A stretch of 52,793 nucleotides of DNA. Origin: Euryarchaeota archaeon UBA558 (GTDB lineage Archaea; Thermoplasmatota; Poseidoniia; Poseidoniales; Thalassarchaeaceae). The position numbers were made by a program, and so were the translations under genes. The stretch is taken from NCBI GenBank assembly GCA_002507175.1, contig DAZE01000006.1:1-52793 (forward strand), written 5' to 3'. Under the pieces are notes generated by a model. It was given only the letters and a program-made list of their open reading frames with translations. It was not told the origin of the DNA and did not search any database. Positions 24,855 through 33,740 of this stretch are shown here, one piece after another. How positions within the stretch are numbered: the stretch's first letter is position 1; each line of letters begins with the position of its first letter.

Positions 24855-26264
24855 TTAACCTACTAAGTAGAAAATCGTTGAGAAGGTAGTTGCGACTAGC
24901 ATCATCACAACTGGAATCGTCGTGGTCTCAAACGAAGATTCAGCCAGGGTAATATTGGTCAGTTCTGACCCTCTCCAGATCTTCGCCTTCATTGTCTCGG
25001 AGTCTTCCCCCAGCATTACGAGCCTAGAACAAGGCGGGTCTGTATTGGATATGCCATAGTTTTCGATTTGCTCGTTCGGCATGGTTTTCGCAGAGCCGTG
25101 TATCATACAAGGATCACCAAGACCGAGTCCCCACAGTCGCCATCTGTGTTGTTTCACAGTCCCTGATCCGTATGTTCTCACTGCCTTCCAGAGATTGAGC
25201 GACTTTAGTTGAGAGTAGCTTGCATGGCTGCAGGACCATGTTATCATGGGCTGACCGAGTGATTTCCTGGAAAATGAGCTGGTCTCAATAACGATGCCGC
25301 CAGTACCGTCGTGCAACACGAATTGCGATCCTCCGGCATCGCTGTCGATTGTTCTCCAATACCTCCTAGTCTGTCGGTTTCCTTCGGAATCCCTGTATTC
25401 CTCTTCGATTTCAACATCGTATAACCACTCCCACAACAACAGGTCCTCTGCTGATTTGGAAGGATCATTGTCTACAACAACTACGGGTATCTCTCCCAAA
25501 TTTCTGACCTGGCCGACTAGTTCAGTATCACCAACCGCAACTGATCTGACCTTCTCCGTCACGTGTTCAATAGCCACCCTTCCAGAGGCTCCGACGAAGT
25601 GAGAAATCACGGCAAATATCAGAAAGAGGATGGGAATAATGATGAATGCAACTCTGGCTTCCGCCTCCACCATTGGAGGTACCGTCAGTCCAATCCCAAT
25701 CAACGGCAGAGATGACATTATCACAAGAATGCCGTTGGTAGTAAAGTCTGGGGGGGTTGGAGTTCCTACGATGGAGGGGTGTTCCTTGATGAGGCCCGAC
25801 TCATCTGCTTGGAAAATGCTCTTCGAGGCACTCCAATGTTCCATTTGAGGTGGGTCAAACACCCAACCAAGGTCGTCTGAGGAGGGTCTGTGAACATATG
25901 CGCCTCTCCAGAAACTCTGGAGCTCCACTCCTCCTGCCTCCATCCTGATCCTGGAGTCCCTAGTTGGGGCCTGTTCCTTTATTTTCCTTATATTTTCACG
26001 AATCGTCGTATCGGCCTTCTGACCCACGAATATTAGTGCGAGAAACAACAAGACTTGTGAGACAAGAAGAGTCTCTAAACCATCGTCTCGAGGGTAATTA
26101 TCGTTATCAAAAATGTAATATGAAGCATGTAGATATGCTGCTGTAGCCAGAAAGGTCACATATCCAATTAAGATCGTTATGAATAAGATCGAATAATACC
26201 ATGGCATTGGGATTTGGATATCGACCATCTTGCTCTGAAACATCGATGGGTCGGGTCTAACCAT
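24855..26264 (-). CDS. Multi-helix membrane protein with GIDE-like domain
   Basis: A 469-residue protein with two N-terminal membrane helices (around residues 25-45 and 65-82), a soluble loop, two more helices ('GILVIMSSLPLIGIGLTVP' and 'AFIIIPILFLIFAVISHFVG'), then a soluble domain and a final helix at the C-terminus. The soluble domain (about 260-430) has the pattern of the GIDE domain of MULAN-type membrane proteins: 'DTELVGQVRNLGEIPVVVV', 'WEWLYDVEIEEEY', 'SQFVLHDGTGGIVIE' and 'GDPCMIHGSA'. No RING domain is present. Prokaryotic GIDE proteins have no firmly known function. It is read toward the RND exporter. Confidence 0.65.
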   Translation of the reverse strand: MVRPDPSMFQSKMVDIQIPMPWYYSILFITILIGYVTFLATAAYLHASYYIFDNDNYPRDDGLETLLVSQVLLFLALIFVGQKADTTIRENIRKIKEQAPTRDSRIRMEAGGVELQSFWRGAYVHRPSSDDLGWVFDPPQMEHWSASKSIFQADESGLIKEHPSIVGTPTPPDFTTNGILVIMSSLPLIGIGLTVPPMVEAEARVAFIIIPILFLIFAVISHFVGASGRVAIEHVTEKVRSVAVGDTELVGQVRNLGEIPVVVVDNDPSKSAEDLLLWEWLYDVEIEEEYRDSEGNRQTRRYWRTIDSDAGGSQFVLHDGTGGIVIETSSFSRKSLGQPMITWSCSHASYSQLKSLNLWKAVRTYGSGTVKQHRWRLWGLGLGDPCMIHGSAKTMPNEQIENYGISNTDPPCSRLVMLGEDSETMKAKIWRGSELTNITLAESSFETTTIPVVMMLVATTFSTIFYLVG

Positions 26265-26308
26265 GGTTATCTCACGAGTTGCTAGATGTTATCTGTTGTG
26301 GGCGCCTG

Positions 26309-27475
26309 TTATCCAACTGTGGCAAAGTTCCTGATCGTCACGGAACACAACTTGGTGTTTGGGCTATATTCGCTCCGAGGGTCGACAACGACGTCTGAGC
26401 CATCAGGGAAATATTGCGATATTAGACTCCTGATATCTTCGATTTCCTTATTTCCACACACAAGCCTCCCACGTACCACATAGGGCTTTGAAGAATCCAA
26501 TAATGGTAATATCAAGGGAAGAAAATCAATGAATTTGTGTGGTAAATTTATAATTAATAAATTCCAATATCCAATTGGAAGATCCGTTTCCAGAAGCTCT
26601 CTGGCATCCGCTACACCTGACCAAACCCCTTTTTTCCATTCTGTAATCCCGGTTACCTCGGTGTCGGATGGCATTCCTATCCACCTACTCAGGTTTTCAT
26701 GAAGTAGCTTGATCGCCATGGGATTGAGGTCAGATGCTAGGATTGAAGAAACCAATCCGGGTATATTCACTAGGTGGGCAAGAGCAGGACCTACGCCGCA
26801 GAACGGATCGGCAACATTGATTTTGGTGCCTATGGTTTTTGAGAGTCTTCTCGCTTCAAATGCCGTTGATATTCTCTCGGTTTGAAGCCGTGTGGAATAG
26901 TAGGCTGAGGCTGGATCACAGACAATCATGTGGCCTGATTCCTTTACAATCACTTTTGTTGGGTATTCGGAGCCTATTGACGCTGGGGCTATCTTGCCAT
27001 TTTCTCTGATACCTATTGGGCGCAAATCCCTTACTCTGTACTTCCCTTTGACGCCCCTGTCCTCTAACACGAGTCTGATATTGCGGTTAGCCGCCATCTT
27101 CGACCTAATGATCTGAGGTTGAAATTCTCTGACTGATTCCTCTATCTTCAGGATCATCATGTCGCCAATTAATTCATGAGAGGATGGCCAGGATTTTCGG
27201 TGTTTATCCACAAGTTGTTCTCCTATCATGTCTCGGAGCAGTTGAAGCCATGAGGGGCGCTTTCTATCTTCAACGATACCGGAAGTGATGATTATGGGAA
27301 ACTCATTCAATGGCGGAGGTAGTGCCTGGGGGGCCTGAATACTCAGTGGAATCAGCCTAGTGTCTCTGTCTAGACTCGCGTGTATTCGCAAATTATCCCC
27401 CATCCACCCCTCGGCGGTGAGTAGGTCTATCGTATTCTGTACCTCAGAGTTGGGTACCACGAGGTGGGGGTGCAC
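26309..27475 (-). CDS. trm5: Trm5-type tRNA (guanine37-N1)-methyltransferase
   Basis: A 388-residue class I SAM methyltransferase of the archaeal/eukaryotic Trm5 family, which methylates G37 next to the anticodon to prevent frameshifting. The N-terminal half has the D1-like region starting 'VVPNSEVQNTIDLLTAEGW'. The catalytic half has the SAM loop 'VADPFCGVGPALAHLVNI', the acidic 'ASDLNPMAIKLLHENL', 'ADARELLE', and 'IINLPHKFIDFLP', where NLPH is the NPPY-like catalytic motif. The start is a GTG at 27475; a second GTG five codons later is also possible. It is divergent from dphB with only about 90 bases between starts. Confidence 0.85.
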   Translation of the reverse strand: MHPHLVVPNSEVQNTIDLLTAEGWMGDNLRIHASLDRDTRLIPLSIQAPQALPPPLNEFPIIITSGIVEDRKRPSWLQLLRDMIGEQLVDKHRKSWPSSHELIGDMMILKIEESVREFQPQIIRSKMAANRNIRLVLEDRGVKGKYRVRDLRPIGIRENGKIAPASIGSEYPTKVIVKESGHMIVCDPASAYYSTRLQTERISTAFEARRLSKTIGTKINVADPFCGVGPALAHLVNIPGLVSSILASDLNPMAIKLLHENLSRWIGMPSDTEVTGITEWKKGVWSGVADARELLETDLPIGYWNLLIINLPHKFIDFLPLILPLLDSSKPYVVRGRLVCGNKEIEDIRSLISQYFPDGSDVVVDPRSEYSPNTKLCSVTIRNFATVG

Positions 27476-27562
27476 ATGTGCCGGGCTAGTGGGCCATCCT
27501 TCACAATGACGGCTCTGAGTCCTCTCGATCTACTTCTTGAAGGGGGGGCGTGTCTGACAAGC

Positions 27563-28381
27563 ATGGACGCGAAACTCTCTGGGTCTGGTTTGATTCTGAT
27601 AGGGCTAGGGCCAGGAGACTTGGGTTTGATGACAAAGCATGCGATTGACGCGGCCCGAGACGCAGATTTTCGATTCTTGGAAGGATACACCGCAACTCTA
27701 CCATCGGATCAAGAAAGTAGTCTGACTGAGTTCCTCGGAGAGTGGACAATGATGATGAGGCCGGATGTTGAAAATCCCACGAAACTGCTTGATCTCGCTG
27801 AGCGTTCTTCAGTGGCTTTGCTAGTTGTGGGCGATCCGATGCATGCGACGACCCACGTTGATCTGTTGTTGCGGGCGAAGGACAGAGGTATTCCCACGCT
27901 CGTCATCCCAGGCATCTCTGCGACGAGTCTAGCTGTGACTCGCAGCGGATTACAATCGTATCGCTTCGGCAGACAAATTACCCTGCCTTACTCGTATGGG
28001 GATTACCTGCCTACATCCCCCTTGGCTTTGTTGTTCAACAACCTCTCAAACAACCTGCACACTCTGGTACTCCTGGATTTAGACCCCACTGGCATGGGGG
28101 TGAAAACACCTGTTCCAATGAGCCCTGGGCAAGCGGTTGAGATACTCGGAAGAATGCATGATAGGATGGATGACAACGACAACACCAGTCTCCCCCCTGA
28201 TACAGCCATTCTGGAGTGGGAGGCCATGTTGCTTAGCGATCTTGGAACCCCGGACCAGTCACTTTACTCCGGTAGTCTCAAGGACATAGCTAGGGTACAG
28301 TCAGGACGGATTCATTGTATGATAATTCCCGCTGCACTGAGTGAGATGGAGCGAGCGGCTTTTGAGAGATTCAGAATCTGA
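27563..28381 (+). CDS. dphB: Diphthine synthase
   Basis: A SAM-dependent methyltransferase of the tetrapyrrole-methylase fold that methylates the modified histidine of elongation factor 2 during diphthamide formation. Conserved parts are 'LILIGLGPGDLGLMTKHAID', 'VALLVVGDPMHATTHVDLL', 'PTLVIPGISATSLAVTRSGL', 'YRFGRQITLPYSYGDY' and 'HTLVLLDLDP'. The ATG at 27563 is chosen because homology starts about ten residues later (272 residues in all); the open frame extends to 27464 but would overlap the divergent trm5 start. Diphthamide is found only in archaea and eukaryotes, which supports an archaeal origin for the window. Confidence 0.9.
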   Translation: MDAKLSGSGLILIGLGPGDLGLMTKHAIDAARDADFRFLEGYTATLPSDQESSLTEFLGEWTMMMRPDVENPTKLLDLAERSSVALLVVGDPMHATTHVDLLLRAKDRGIPTLVIPGISATSLAVTRSGLQSYRFGRQITLPYSYGDYLPTSPLALLFNNLSNNLHTLVLLDLDPTGMGVKTPVPMSPGQAVEILGRMHDRMDDNDNTSLPPDTAILEWEAMLLSDLGTPDQSLYSGSLKDIARVQSGRIHCMIIPAALSEMERAAFERFRI

Positions 28382-28436
28382 TTTGTTCTTCAAATCTACC
28401 CGAGGGAATCAAGGGGAATAGGGTAGTCCGGAGGTC

Positions 28437-30128
28437 ATGGCACGCCCACCTGCCCAGGTAAGGTTCCCCGGGGATAAGAACAGGAAACAGAGGGTGAAGG
28501 TCAGAGGAATAAAACAGGCATCAAAGGAGATTCAGAAGAGGTTGGAAAGAAACTTGGAGAAGCTACTTGAGGACCCCGAAGTGATTCTCCCCACGATTGA
28601 CGCTGAACTTGGCAGGCCTTGGAAGGACCCTATGGCATACACCCTGCGATCGATAGACATCGTTTCAGCGAAGCGGTATAACAAAAGGTGGCTATCGAAG
28701 AAAATGGTGAAGCGACGGGGGGACGGAGTCTCCAGGGCTCTCGCTGGCTCTCTACTTGCTGCCTCTGAGGAGGATTGGAGTACAGTATCTGTTTTCAAGA
28801 ACCCATTGTTCGGAAATGCAAGCTATCTCCGACGAGGAAACGGAAAACAAGGCCACCAAGCCGCGATTCAAAATCACAACAATCATCGATTGCGACTTCT
28901 CCTCTGGGATGATCATGCCAAGGCTGGCCACTACTTCTTTTCATGGGAGGGTGGCTTTGTCTACACTGGTACTAATGCCAAGGCCCCCAAAGAGTGGGTT
29001 GAATGGTCACTCGATTCGTGTCCACTGGACCTGAAGAAAGGCGAATCAGGCTACTTCAGCAAGTCGCTTCCAGAGGATGCATTGAGCTCAGGACTTGCCA
29101 CAGAATCTGGCTGGATTAGCATATCACTTAACGATGGGACTGAATTAGGCATATCCTCAGAGGATCTGAATCTCAAGGATGGTGCGATCATACCGTCCAT
29201 CGCACTCGGTATGTTACCTCCCAGAATACCAGCGATCGCTGAGGCCGAATGGAAATGGAAGCCTGATGGATGGCCAGATGGCTTGGACCTCCCAGAAAAG
29301 GGGCTAGAGGACGTCCAAGATGCCCTGAATGAGTGGATGTCTTCCAGAATATCTGATAATTTGATCGCAGAGGTCTGCAGAAGGCGGGTCCTCTCCTCCA
29401 TAACCAGCGGATTCCTGAGTAGGAATGTCTGGTTTGATGAGGATGACAGGTCAGGATTCCTACAAAGCTTGGATGGGACTGCCCTCGAGAGGGACGCCTT
29501 GAGCACGGTTTTGGATAACATAGAGGGAGGGGTCCATGTAAAGGAAAATGGTACTTTGGAGATTCTTGACGATCTGGTGATCAGAGTAGATGAGGCGACA
29601 TGTCATCCTGTTCTGATGACCCTTTGGAATGACTATGGGATTTCGCTTCTAAGCTCAATGTTCGGGGTCTCGGGATCAGAGGCTGAAGATATCCACGAGA
29701 GGCAATCGAGGAGGAAGCAGGGTTTCGGAGCCTTCCTCAGGCAAATGAAGGAGGAAAGGAGCGTCGAAGACAGGCTTCGGCTCTTACCATGGAACGAAGG
29801 GGACCTTCCGGAGCCTCTTGCTTTCGCTGACGGCTTGATCAGGGAGTCCTTTAGGTCGGGAATATCTGCCACGGTGTCTACGACATCGAAGCAGAGGGGG
29901 CTTCTCCAGGCAATGGGCTGGGCTTGGCTCGTAGTGCACAACAAAACGGAGTCTGATGCTTGGAGGTTCGACAAGGAAAGTCGAGACAAAGGTGGTGACT
30001 GGGTCCCCTATCTCTCGGCATTGTACGATGCCGGAATGTCAATTCTGAATACAGATGATGGGTCTGAACAAGAATACAGGGATGCAATGATCGCACTCGC
30101 ATCTGCTTGTGGAGTTTCGATTGAGTGA
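28437..30128 (+). CDS. Large protein of unknown family
   Basis: A 563-residue soluble protein; I do not recognise its family. The N-terminus is strongly basic and helical ('FPGDKNRKQRVKVRGIKQ', 'LERNLEKLLEDPEV'), which could contact nucleic acid. The middle holds a Trp-rich beta-like stretch ('AGHYFFSWEGGFVYTGT', 'EWVEWSLDSC'), and the C-terminal third is helical and ends with 'MIALASACGVSIE'. There is no signal peptide or membrane helix. It is a full-length frame with normal codon use for the region and no close partner on the same strand other than dphB upstream. Its function cannot be inferred. Confidence 0.75.
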   Translation: MARPPAQVRFPGDKNRKQRVKVRGIKQASKEIQKRLERNLEKLLEDPEVILPTIDAELGRPWKDPMAYTLRSIDIVSAKRYNKRWLSKKMVKRRGDGVSRALAGSLLAASEEDWSTVSVFKNPLFGNASYLRRGNGKQGHQAAIQNHNNHRLRLLLWDDHAKAGHYFFSWEGGFVYTGTNAKAPKEWVEWSLDSCPLDLKKGESGYFSKSLPEDALSSGLATESGWISISLNDGTELGISSEDLNLKDGAIIPSIALGMLPPRIPAIAEAEWKWKPDGWPDGLDLPEKGLEDVQDALNEWMSSRISDNLIAEVCRRRVLSSITSGFLSRNVWFDEDDRSGFLQSLDGTALERDALSTVLDNIEGGVHVKENGTLEILDDLVIRVDEATCHPVLMTLWNDYGISLLSSMFGVSGSEAEDIHERQSRRKQGFGAFLRQMKEERSVEDRLRLLPWNEGDLPEPLAFADGLIRESFRSGISATVSTTSKQRGLLQAMGWAWLVVHNKTESDAWRFDKESRDKGGDWVPYLSALYDAGMSILNTDDGSEQEYRDAMIALASACGVSIE

Positions 30129-30141
30129 AGTGCACGCGCTC

Positions 30142-30735
30142 CTACGGGGCTATTATCCATATCGAGACGCCTATTAGGGCAATGCCGAAGAAACCATTGA
30201 GGATTCTGGCAGATTGCTTTGTCGTGAACAGTTTGCCGAGATAATATCCAAATGCCGCCCATGTCATGACAGCAGGGAGTCCAAACAGGAGGTTTAGCAT
30301 CACTAGAGCAACCTTACCGGGGTATTCATCTCCGAAAACACTGCCAAAGGTAGTCATCAGCACGAGGAAGTGAATCCATGCCTTACCATTCACCAATTGC
30401 AGTACTACCCCGGTCCGCACGCCCAATGAACCATTAATTTCCGCGTCCTTGGATGTGTCGGACATCGCGATTTTTACCCCTAGGTATGCAATATAAATGG
30501 CCCCTAGAACGGCTAAAGCCTCAAGTGCGGCCTCATTTCTTTCAATCATGGCTGTGGCGGCTCCAATCAATAGGCCCAACGATGACCACCCTATGGCCAT
30601 ACCAGATATCAGGGGCAGCGTTGCCTGGAATCCAAATCTTGATCCATGGGCAGCGCAAAGCACGTTATTGGGGCCCGGTGTAAAGCACATCGGTACTATG
30701 AATACTAGCGATGCGAGGAGGAGTTCAAGGTCCAT
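30142..30735 (-). CDS. LysE-family amino-acid exporter
   Basis: A 197-residue protein with six membrane helices. The LysE/RhtB signature is clear in 'VPMCFTPGPNNVLCAAHGSRFG', with the conserved 'PGPN' and Gly residues, and in 'AYLGVKIAMS'. Members export amino acids or homoserine lactones by proton exchange. It begins 7 bases after the stop of the trans-sulfuration enzyme gene, and that neighbour handles homoserine derivatives, so export of a sulfur or homoserine-type amino acid is plausible but not shown. A second LysE-type gene lies at 40595-41236. Confidence 0.9.
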   Translation of the reverse strand: MDLELLLASLVFIVPMCFTPGPNNVLCAAHGSRFGFQATLPLISGMAIGWSSLGLLIGAATAMIERNEAALEALAVLGAIYIAYLGVKIAMSDTSKDAEINGSLGVRTGVVLQLVNGKAWIHFLVLMTTFGSVFGDEYPGKVALVMLNLLFGLPAVMTWAAFGYYLGKLFTTKQSARILNGFFGIALIGVSIWIIAP

Positions 30736-30742
30736 AATCTCC

Positions 30743-31957
30743 TCATGTCATCTCAATCATCATTTGCTTGGCAGAGTTCAATCCAGAGTTAATGTCCTTC
30801 CAGAGATCCTCGACATCTTCGATGCCTATACTCATTCTGACAAAACCAGGTACGACCCCCGCTTCGTGCCTAACCTCCTCCGGGACAAACATGTGGCTTG
30901 AGTTGAATGGGCATTCGACAAGTGATTCAACCCCACCGAGGCTCGTAGCTTCGAATATGATGTCGAGTGACTTCATGAATTTGAGCGCGGCTTGGTCTCC
31001 TCCCTTGATAATGAAGGCAAGCATTCCACTGCCTTTTGGCATGACCTTCTGGGCAGTGTCATAATCCGGATGCGATTCTAGAGACGTGTGAATAACCTTC
31101 TCAATCATTTCGTGGGAAGACAATCGTTTTGCTAGTTCCGATGAGTTCGATGCATGGACTGGCATGCGGGTGTGAAGTGTCCTCATTCCCCTTTCTAGGA
31201 GGTAGCACATCTGCGGGTCTGCTGCCCCACCGAAGTATATCTTGTGATGAAATATCTGCTCAATAAGATCTTTCCTGCCTGCAGCGAAACCGGCCGTTAG
31301 GTCGGCGTGTCCACCGAGGTACTTGGTCCCCGAGTGAAGAACGATATCAAAGCCCATTTCAATTGGTCGGCAAGACCAAGGTGATGCAAACGTGTTGTCA
31401 ACTACAGACACTAAGCCGTTCTTCTTAGCCACCTCGGCCATAGCTTCCAGATCACAGACCTTCAGTGTTGGATTAGTCATAGTCTCCACATAGAGGACCT
31501 TCGTGTTCTTTTGAACCGCATTCTGGTATGACTCAGGATCTCTGATATCTGCCATGGTCACCTCAATGCCCAATCTAGGGAGGATCTCAGTGAGTAGACC
31601 GTATGTGCCACCATAGCAGTCGGGTGTGGCAATTATGTGATCCCCCTTTGACAACAATGTCATCAGTGTAGTTGATATCGCTGCCATCCCGCTCGAAAAT
31701 ACCTCGGCATCTTCCGCACCTTCCAATGCTGCCAATTTTGCGGAGACCACTTCAGAATTAATGCTGGAAATCCTGCTGTAGACAACAGTGTGGTGTAGTC
31801 CCTCTGCCCAGCCTTGATACTTCTCGTCTGTCAACCTGTAGGTTGATGTTCTGAAAATGGGTGTCGTGGCCGATCCCTCTATCTCAATCATTCCCGAGTG
31901 GACGGCTTTTGTAGCGAACTCACCATTGTCTGCGTCGACGGCCATGGCCTTCGACAT
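30743..31957 (-). CDS. PLP-dependent trans-sulfuration enzyme (cystathionine gamma-synthase-like)
   Basis: A 404-residue member of the Cys/Met metabolism PLP family. Landmarks are 'VYSRISSINSEVVSAKLAAL', 'EDAEVFSSGMAAIST', the cofactor-stacking 'CYGGTYGL', 'YVETMTNPTLKVCDL', 'VVDNTFASPWSCRP', and the PLP-lysine motif 'IVLHSGTKYLGGHADLTAG'. The family includes cystathionine gamma-synthase, O-succinyl/acetylhomoserine sulfhydrylase, cystathionine gamma-lyase and methionine gamma-lyase, and these cannot be separated by eye; metB-like is the general name. It is probably co-transcribed with the LysE exporter and divergent from the dolichol-kinase-like gene. Confidence 0.9.
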   Translation of the reverse strand: MSKAMAVDADNGEFATKAVHSGMIEIEGSATTPIFRTSTYRLTDEKYQGWAEGLHHTVVYSRISSINSEVVSAKLAALEGAEDAEVFSSGMAAISTTLMTLLSKGDHIIATPDCYGGTYGLLTEILPRLGIEVTMADIRDPESYQNAVQKNTKVLYVETMTNPTLKVCDLEAMAEVAKKNGLVSVVDNTFASPWSCRPIEMGFDIVLHSGTKYLGGHADLTAGFAAGRKDLIEQIFHHKIYFGGAADPQMCYLLERGMRTLHTRMPVHASNSSELAKRLSSHEMIEKVIHTSLESHPDYDTAQKVMPKGSGMLAFIIKGGDQAALKFMKSLDIIFEATSLGGVESLVECPFNSSHMFVPEEVRHEAGVVPGFVRMSIGIEDVEDLWKDINSGLNSAKQMMIEMT

Positions 31958-31992
31958 ACGGTGGTCAAAATGAAGTATCCGTTGGGGAGTGA

Positions 31993-31998
31993 TTTAAT
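31993..31998 (+). promoter_or_regulatory. Putative TATA box for the polyprenol-kinase-like gene
   Basis: TTTAAT in GATTTAATCC is centred 25 bases before the ATG at 32021. This supports that ATG over the earlier in-frame ATG at 31970 and suggests a leaderless transcript. Confidence 0.5.
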
Positions 31999-32020
31999 CC
32001 GAGCTCATCTTGGGGAATTC

Positions 32021-32713
32021 ATGGCAGCCATCGAGGCGTCTCTGCAACCATTGGCTGCGGTGGGCATCGGCATCTACGTCATGGCGGTGTTATTCGGGAC
32101 CAAGATCCCCTACGACATGATGGTTAACAGAGGTGTAGAGCACATCAGAGCAGTCTACTACAACAGAAAGATCGTCCACATGCTGGCCGGTGGAGTTGGA
32201 TCCCTGTCTGTCCCGATCCTGTTTTCCAGCCTGTGGTATCCAGCCATCTGCGGTGGTCTGTTGATGGTATTCACATGGGTAGGGCACCTTTCTGGAAAGC
32301 GAATGTACTGGTTTCAGACGGACATGAATCAGAATGATGTGAAGTTCGCCTTCATGTGGTGGACTTCAATATCATTGATCTGGTGGTTGGTCGGGGATCC
32401 TTGGCTGGCCATCATGCCATCATTGTTCATGGCCTTTGGTGATGGGATAACCGGAGTTGTCAGAAACGCAGTGATTCGGAAAAGATCGAAGAGCGCCATT
32501 GGGAACGTCTTCATGTTCATTGTCAGCGCACCAATGGGGTGGTACGTTGGGATGGCGGGAGATCCTTCCATACCTCTGTGGGGCTTGATTTCCGCGGGAG
32601 TTGCCACGTTCGTCGAGAGGTATGAATTCGGCCCCATTGACGACAATATCCTAATCACGATCTTCGCGACCTTGGTGATACTGATAGGCGTTCATACTGG
32701 CCCTCTCCTCTGA
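32021..32713 (+). CDS. Dolichol/phytol-kinase-like integral membrane CTP kinase
   Basis: From the ATG at 32021 the protein has about 230 residues and six or seven membrane helices. The family marks of the dolichol kinase/phytol kinase/DGK1 group are present: 'YYNRKIVHMLAGGVGS' near the N-terminus (Arg-Lys and His) and 'FMAFGDGITGVVRNAVIRKR' (Gly-Asp-Gly loop). These enzymes phosphorylate polyprenols or diacylglycerol with CTP. In an archaeon the likely substrates are polyprenol or geranylgeraniol. Its 3' end overlaps the convergent YczE-like gene by about 60 bases. Confidence 0.78.
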   Translation: MAAIEASLQPLAAVGIGIYVMAVLFGTKIPYDMMVNRGVEHIRAVYYNRKIVHMLAGGVGSLSVPILFSSLWYPAICGGLLMVFTWVGHLSGKRMYWFQTDMNQNDVKFAFMWWTSISLIWWLVGDPWLAIMPSLFMAFGDGITGVVRNAVIRKRSKSAIGNVFMFIVSAPMGWYVGMAGDPSIPLWGLISAGVATFVERYEFGPIDDNILITIFATLVILIGVHTGPLL

Positions 32714-33361
32714 TGCTACCACTGCAGTCATTTTCAGACAAATGGCTACAGCGGGTCCTATCAACAAAGCAAATAGAACGGTCCCGATCCAAAGATCTCC
32801 GCCCATCAGCCAACCCATTAGAAGGACGGTCGTCTCAATGGACCCTCTAACCAACCCTATCGGCTTGCCGGTTGCTTTGTGCAATCCTGTCATCCAACCA
32901 TCGCGAGGGCCAGGTCCAAGATTGCATGTCAGGTAGAGTGCGCTCCCTACGGCGATGAGGGTCGTTCCGACGACTATCCGAAATAGTGAGTTCGTCGCAC
33001 TTGGGCTGATGCCAAGCTGCGGTTCGAAAATCTCAATGGTGCCCGCGATAATTATCACGTTCAGTATGGTTCCCACTCCTGGCCTCTCTTTGAGGGGGAT
33101 CCAAAGCAGAAGTACAACCATACTGACCAAGAACGTGGCTGTTCCAATGCTCGTGCCCATCATGAATGAAATGCCATCGGCGAGAACAGTCCAGGGTGTG
33201 ACCCCCCAATCAGCGCTGATTATCACAGCATCCCCCAAGCCAAACAGGAATAGGCCAAGCACGAGTATTGACAACGTACTCCCGTTCGGTCGAATAGAAT
33301 GCATATCCGTGGAACTCCACCATGTGGTCGGTATGTCTCGGCCCATCCGGTTGCTGGCCAT
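32651..33361 (-). CDS. YczE/YitT-like membrane protein
   Basis: About 236 residues from the ATG at 33361, which lies one base after the stop of the upstream mini-protein gene and follows a GGGGA ribosome site. Six or so membrane helices carry the YczE pattern: 'GLGDAVIISADWGVTPWTVL', 'CNLGPGPRDGWMTGLHKATG', 'LVRGSIETTVLLMGWLMGG', and 'WIGTVLFALLIGPAVAI'. Such proteins are proposed transporters of unknown substrate. The C-terminal 60 bases overlap the convergent kinase-like gene, so one of the two tails may be shorter in practice. Confidence 0.8.
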   Translation of the reverse strand: MASNRMGRDIPTTWWSSTDMHSIRPNGSTLSILVLGLFLFGLGDAVIISADWGVTPWTVLADGISFMMGTSIGTATFLVSMVVLLLWIPLKERPGVGTILNVIIIAGTIEIFEPQLGISPSATNSLFRIVVGTTLIAVGSALYLTCNLGPGPRDGWMTGLHKATGKPIGLVRGSIETTVLLMGWLMGGDLWIGTVLFALLIGPAVAICLKMTAVVASEERASMNAYQYHQGREDRD

Positions 33362-33362
33362 G

Positions 33363-33701
33363 TCATTCCCCTGCTTGATTCCACCACTCGGTGCCAGTAA
33401 TGGAATCTTCTCCCAGTAGCGGGGGATCATCCCCTTCATTCAATGTTGCCAAATACTCGCTTGGATTATTGTGATATTCCACATGGCCATGACAGAAATG
33501 ACTGTTGAACATCACCTCTCGGTTACATTCGTCAACCCGGCAAGTCGCGAACGGCTGAAACGGTCCCAATACAGATGTTTTATTCCTATCTTTTTCTTTA
33601 TGAGCAAGTATTATTGACATTTCCATTAAATTCCATGGGTTGAGAAAATAAGCTAGAACAAGGGCAGCGACCCCCATACAAAGATCTGCACCGAGAGACA
33701 T
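33363..33701 (-). CDS. Mini-protein with membrane helix and C-terminal Cys/His motif
   Basis: A 112-residue protein. One membrane helix (around residues 6-22, 'DLCMGVAALVLAYFLNPW') precedes C-x4-C-x10-C-x2-H (CRVDECNREVMFNSHFCHGH, about residues 54-73) and an acidic tail. The motif spacing is identical to that of the protein at 16800-17135, including the Phe before the third Cys, but helix and motif are in the opposite order. It is translationally coupled to the YczE-like gene. No named family is recognised. Confidence 0.7.
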   Translation of the reverse strand: MSLGADLCMGVAALVLAYFLNPWNLMEMSIILAHKEKDRNKTSVLGPFQPFATCRVDECNREVMFNSHFCHGHVEYHNNPSEYLATLNEGDDPPLLGEDSITGTEWWNQAGE

Positions 33702-33740
33702 ATCGATTTTCCCAGTTAGTATATGATTAGTAATTTCGGC

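Noticed and set aside
27464..27562. N-terminal extension of dphB
   Set aside because: It overlaps the start of divergent trm5, and diphthine synthases begin only a few residues before the LILIGLGPGD strand.
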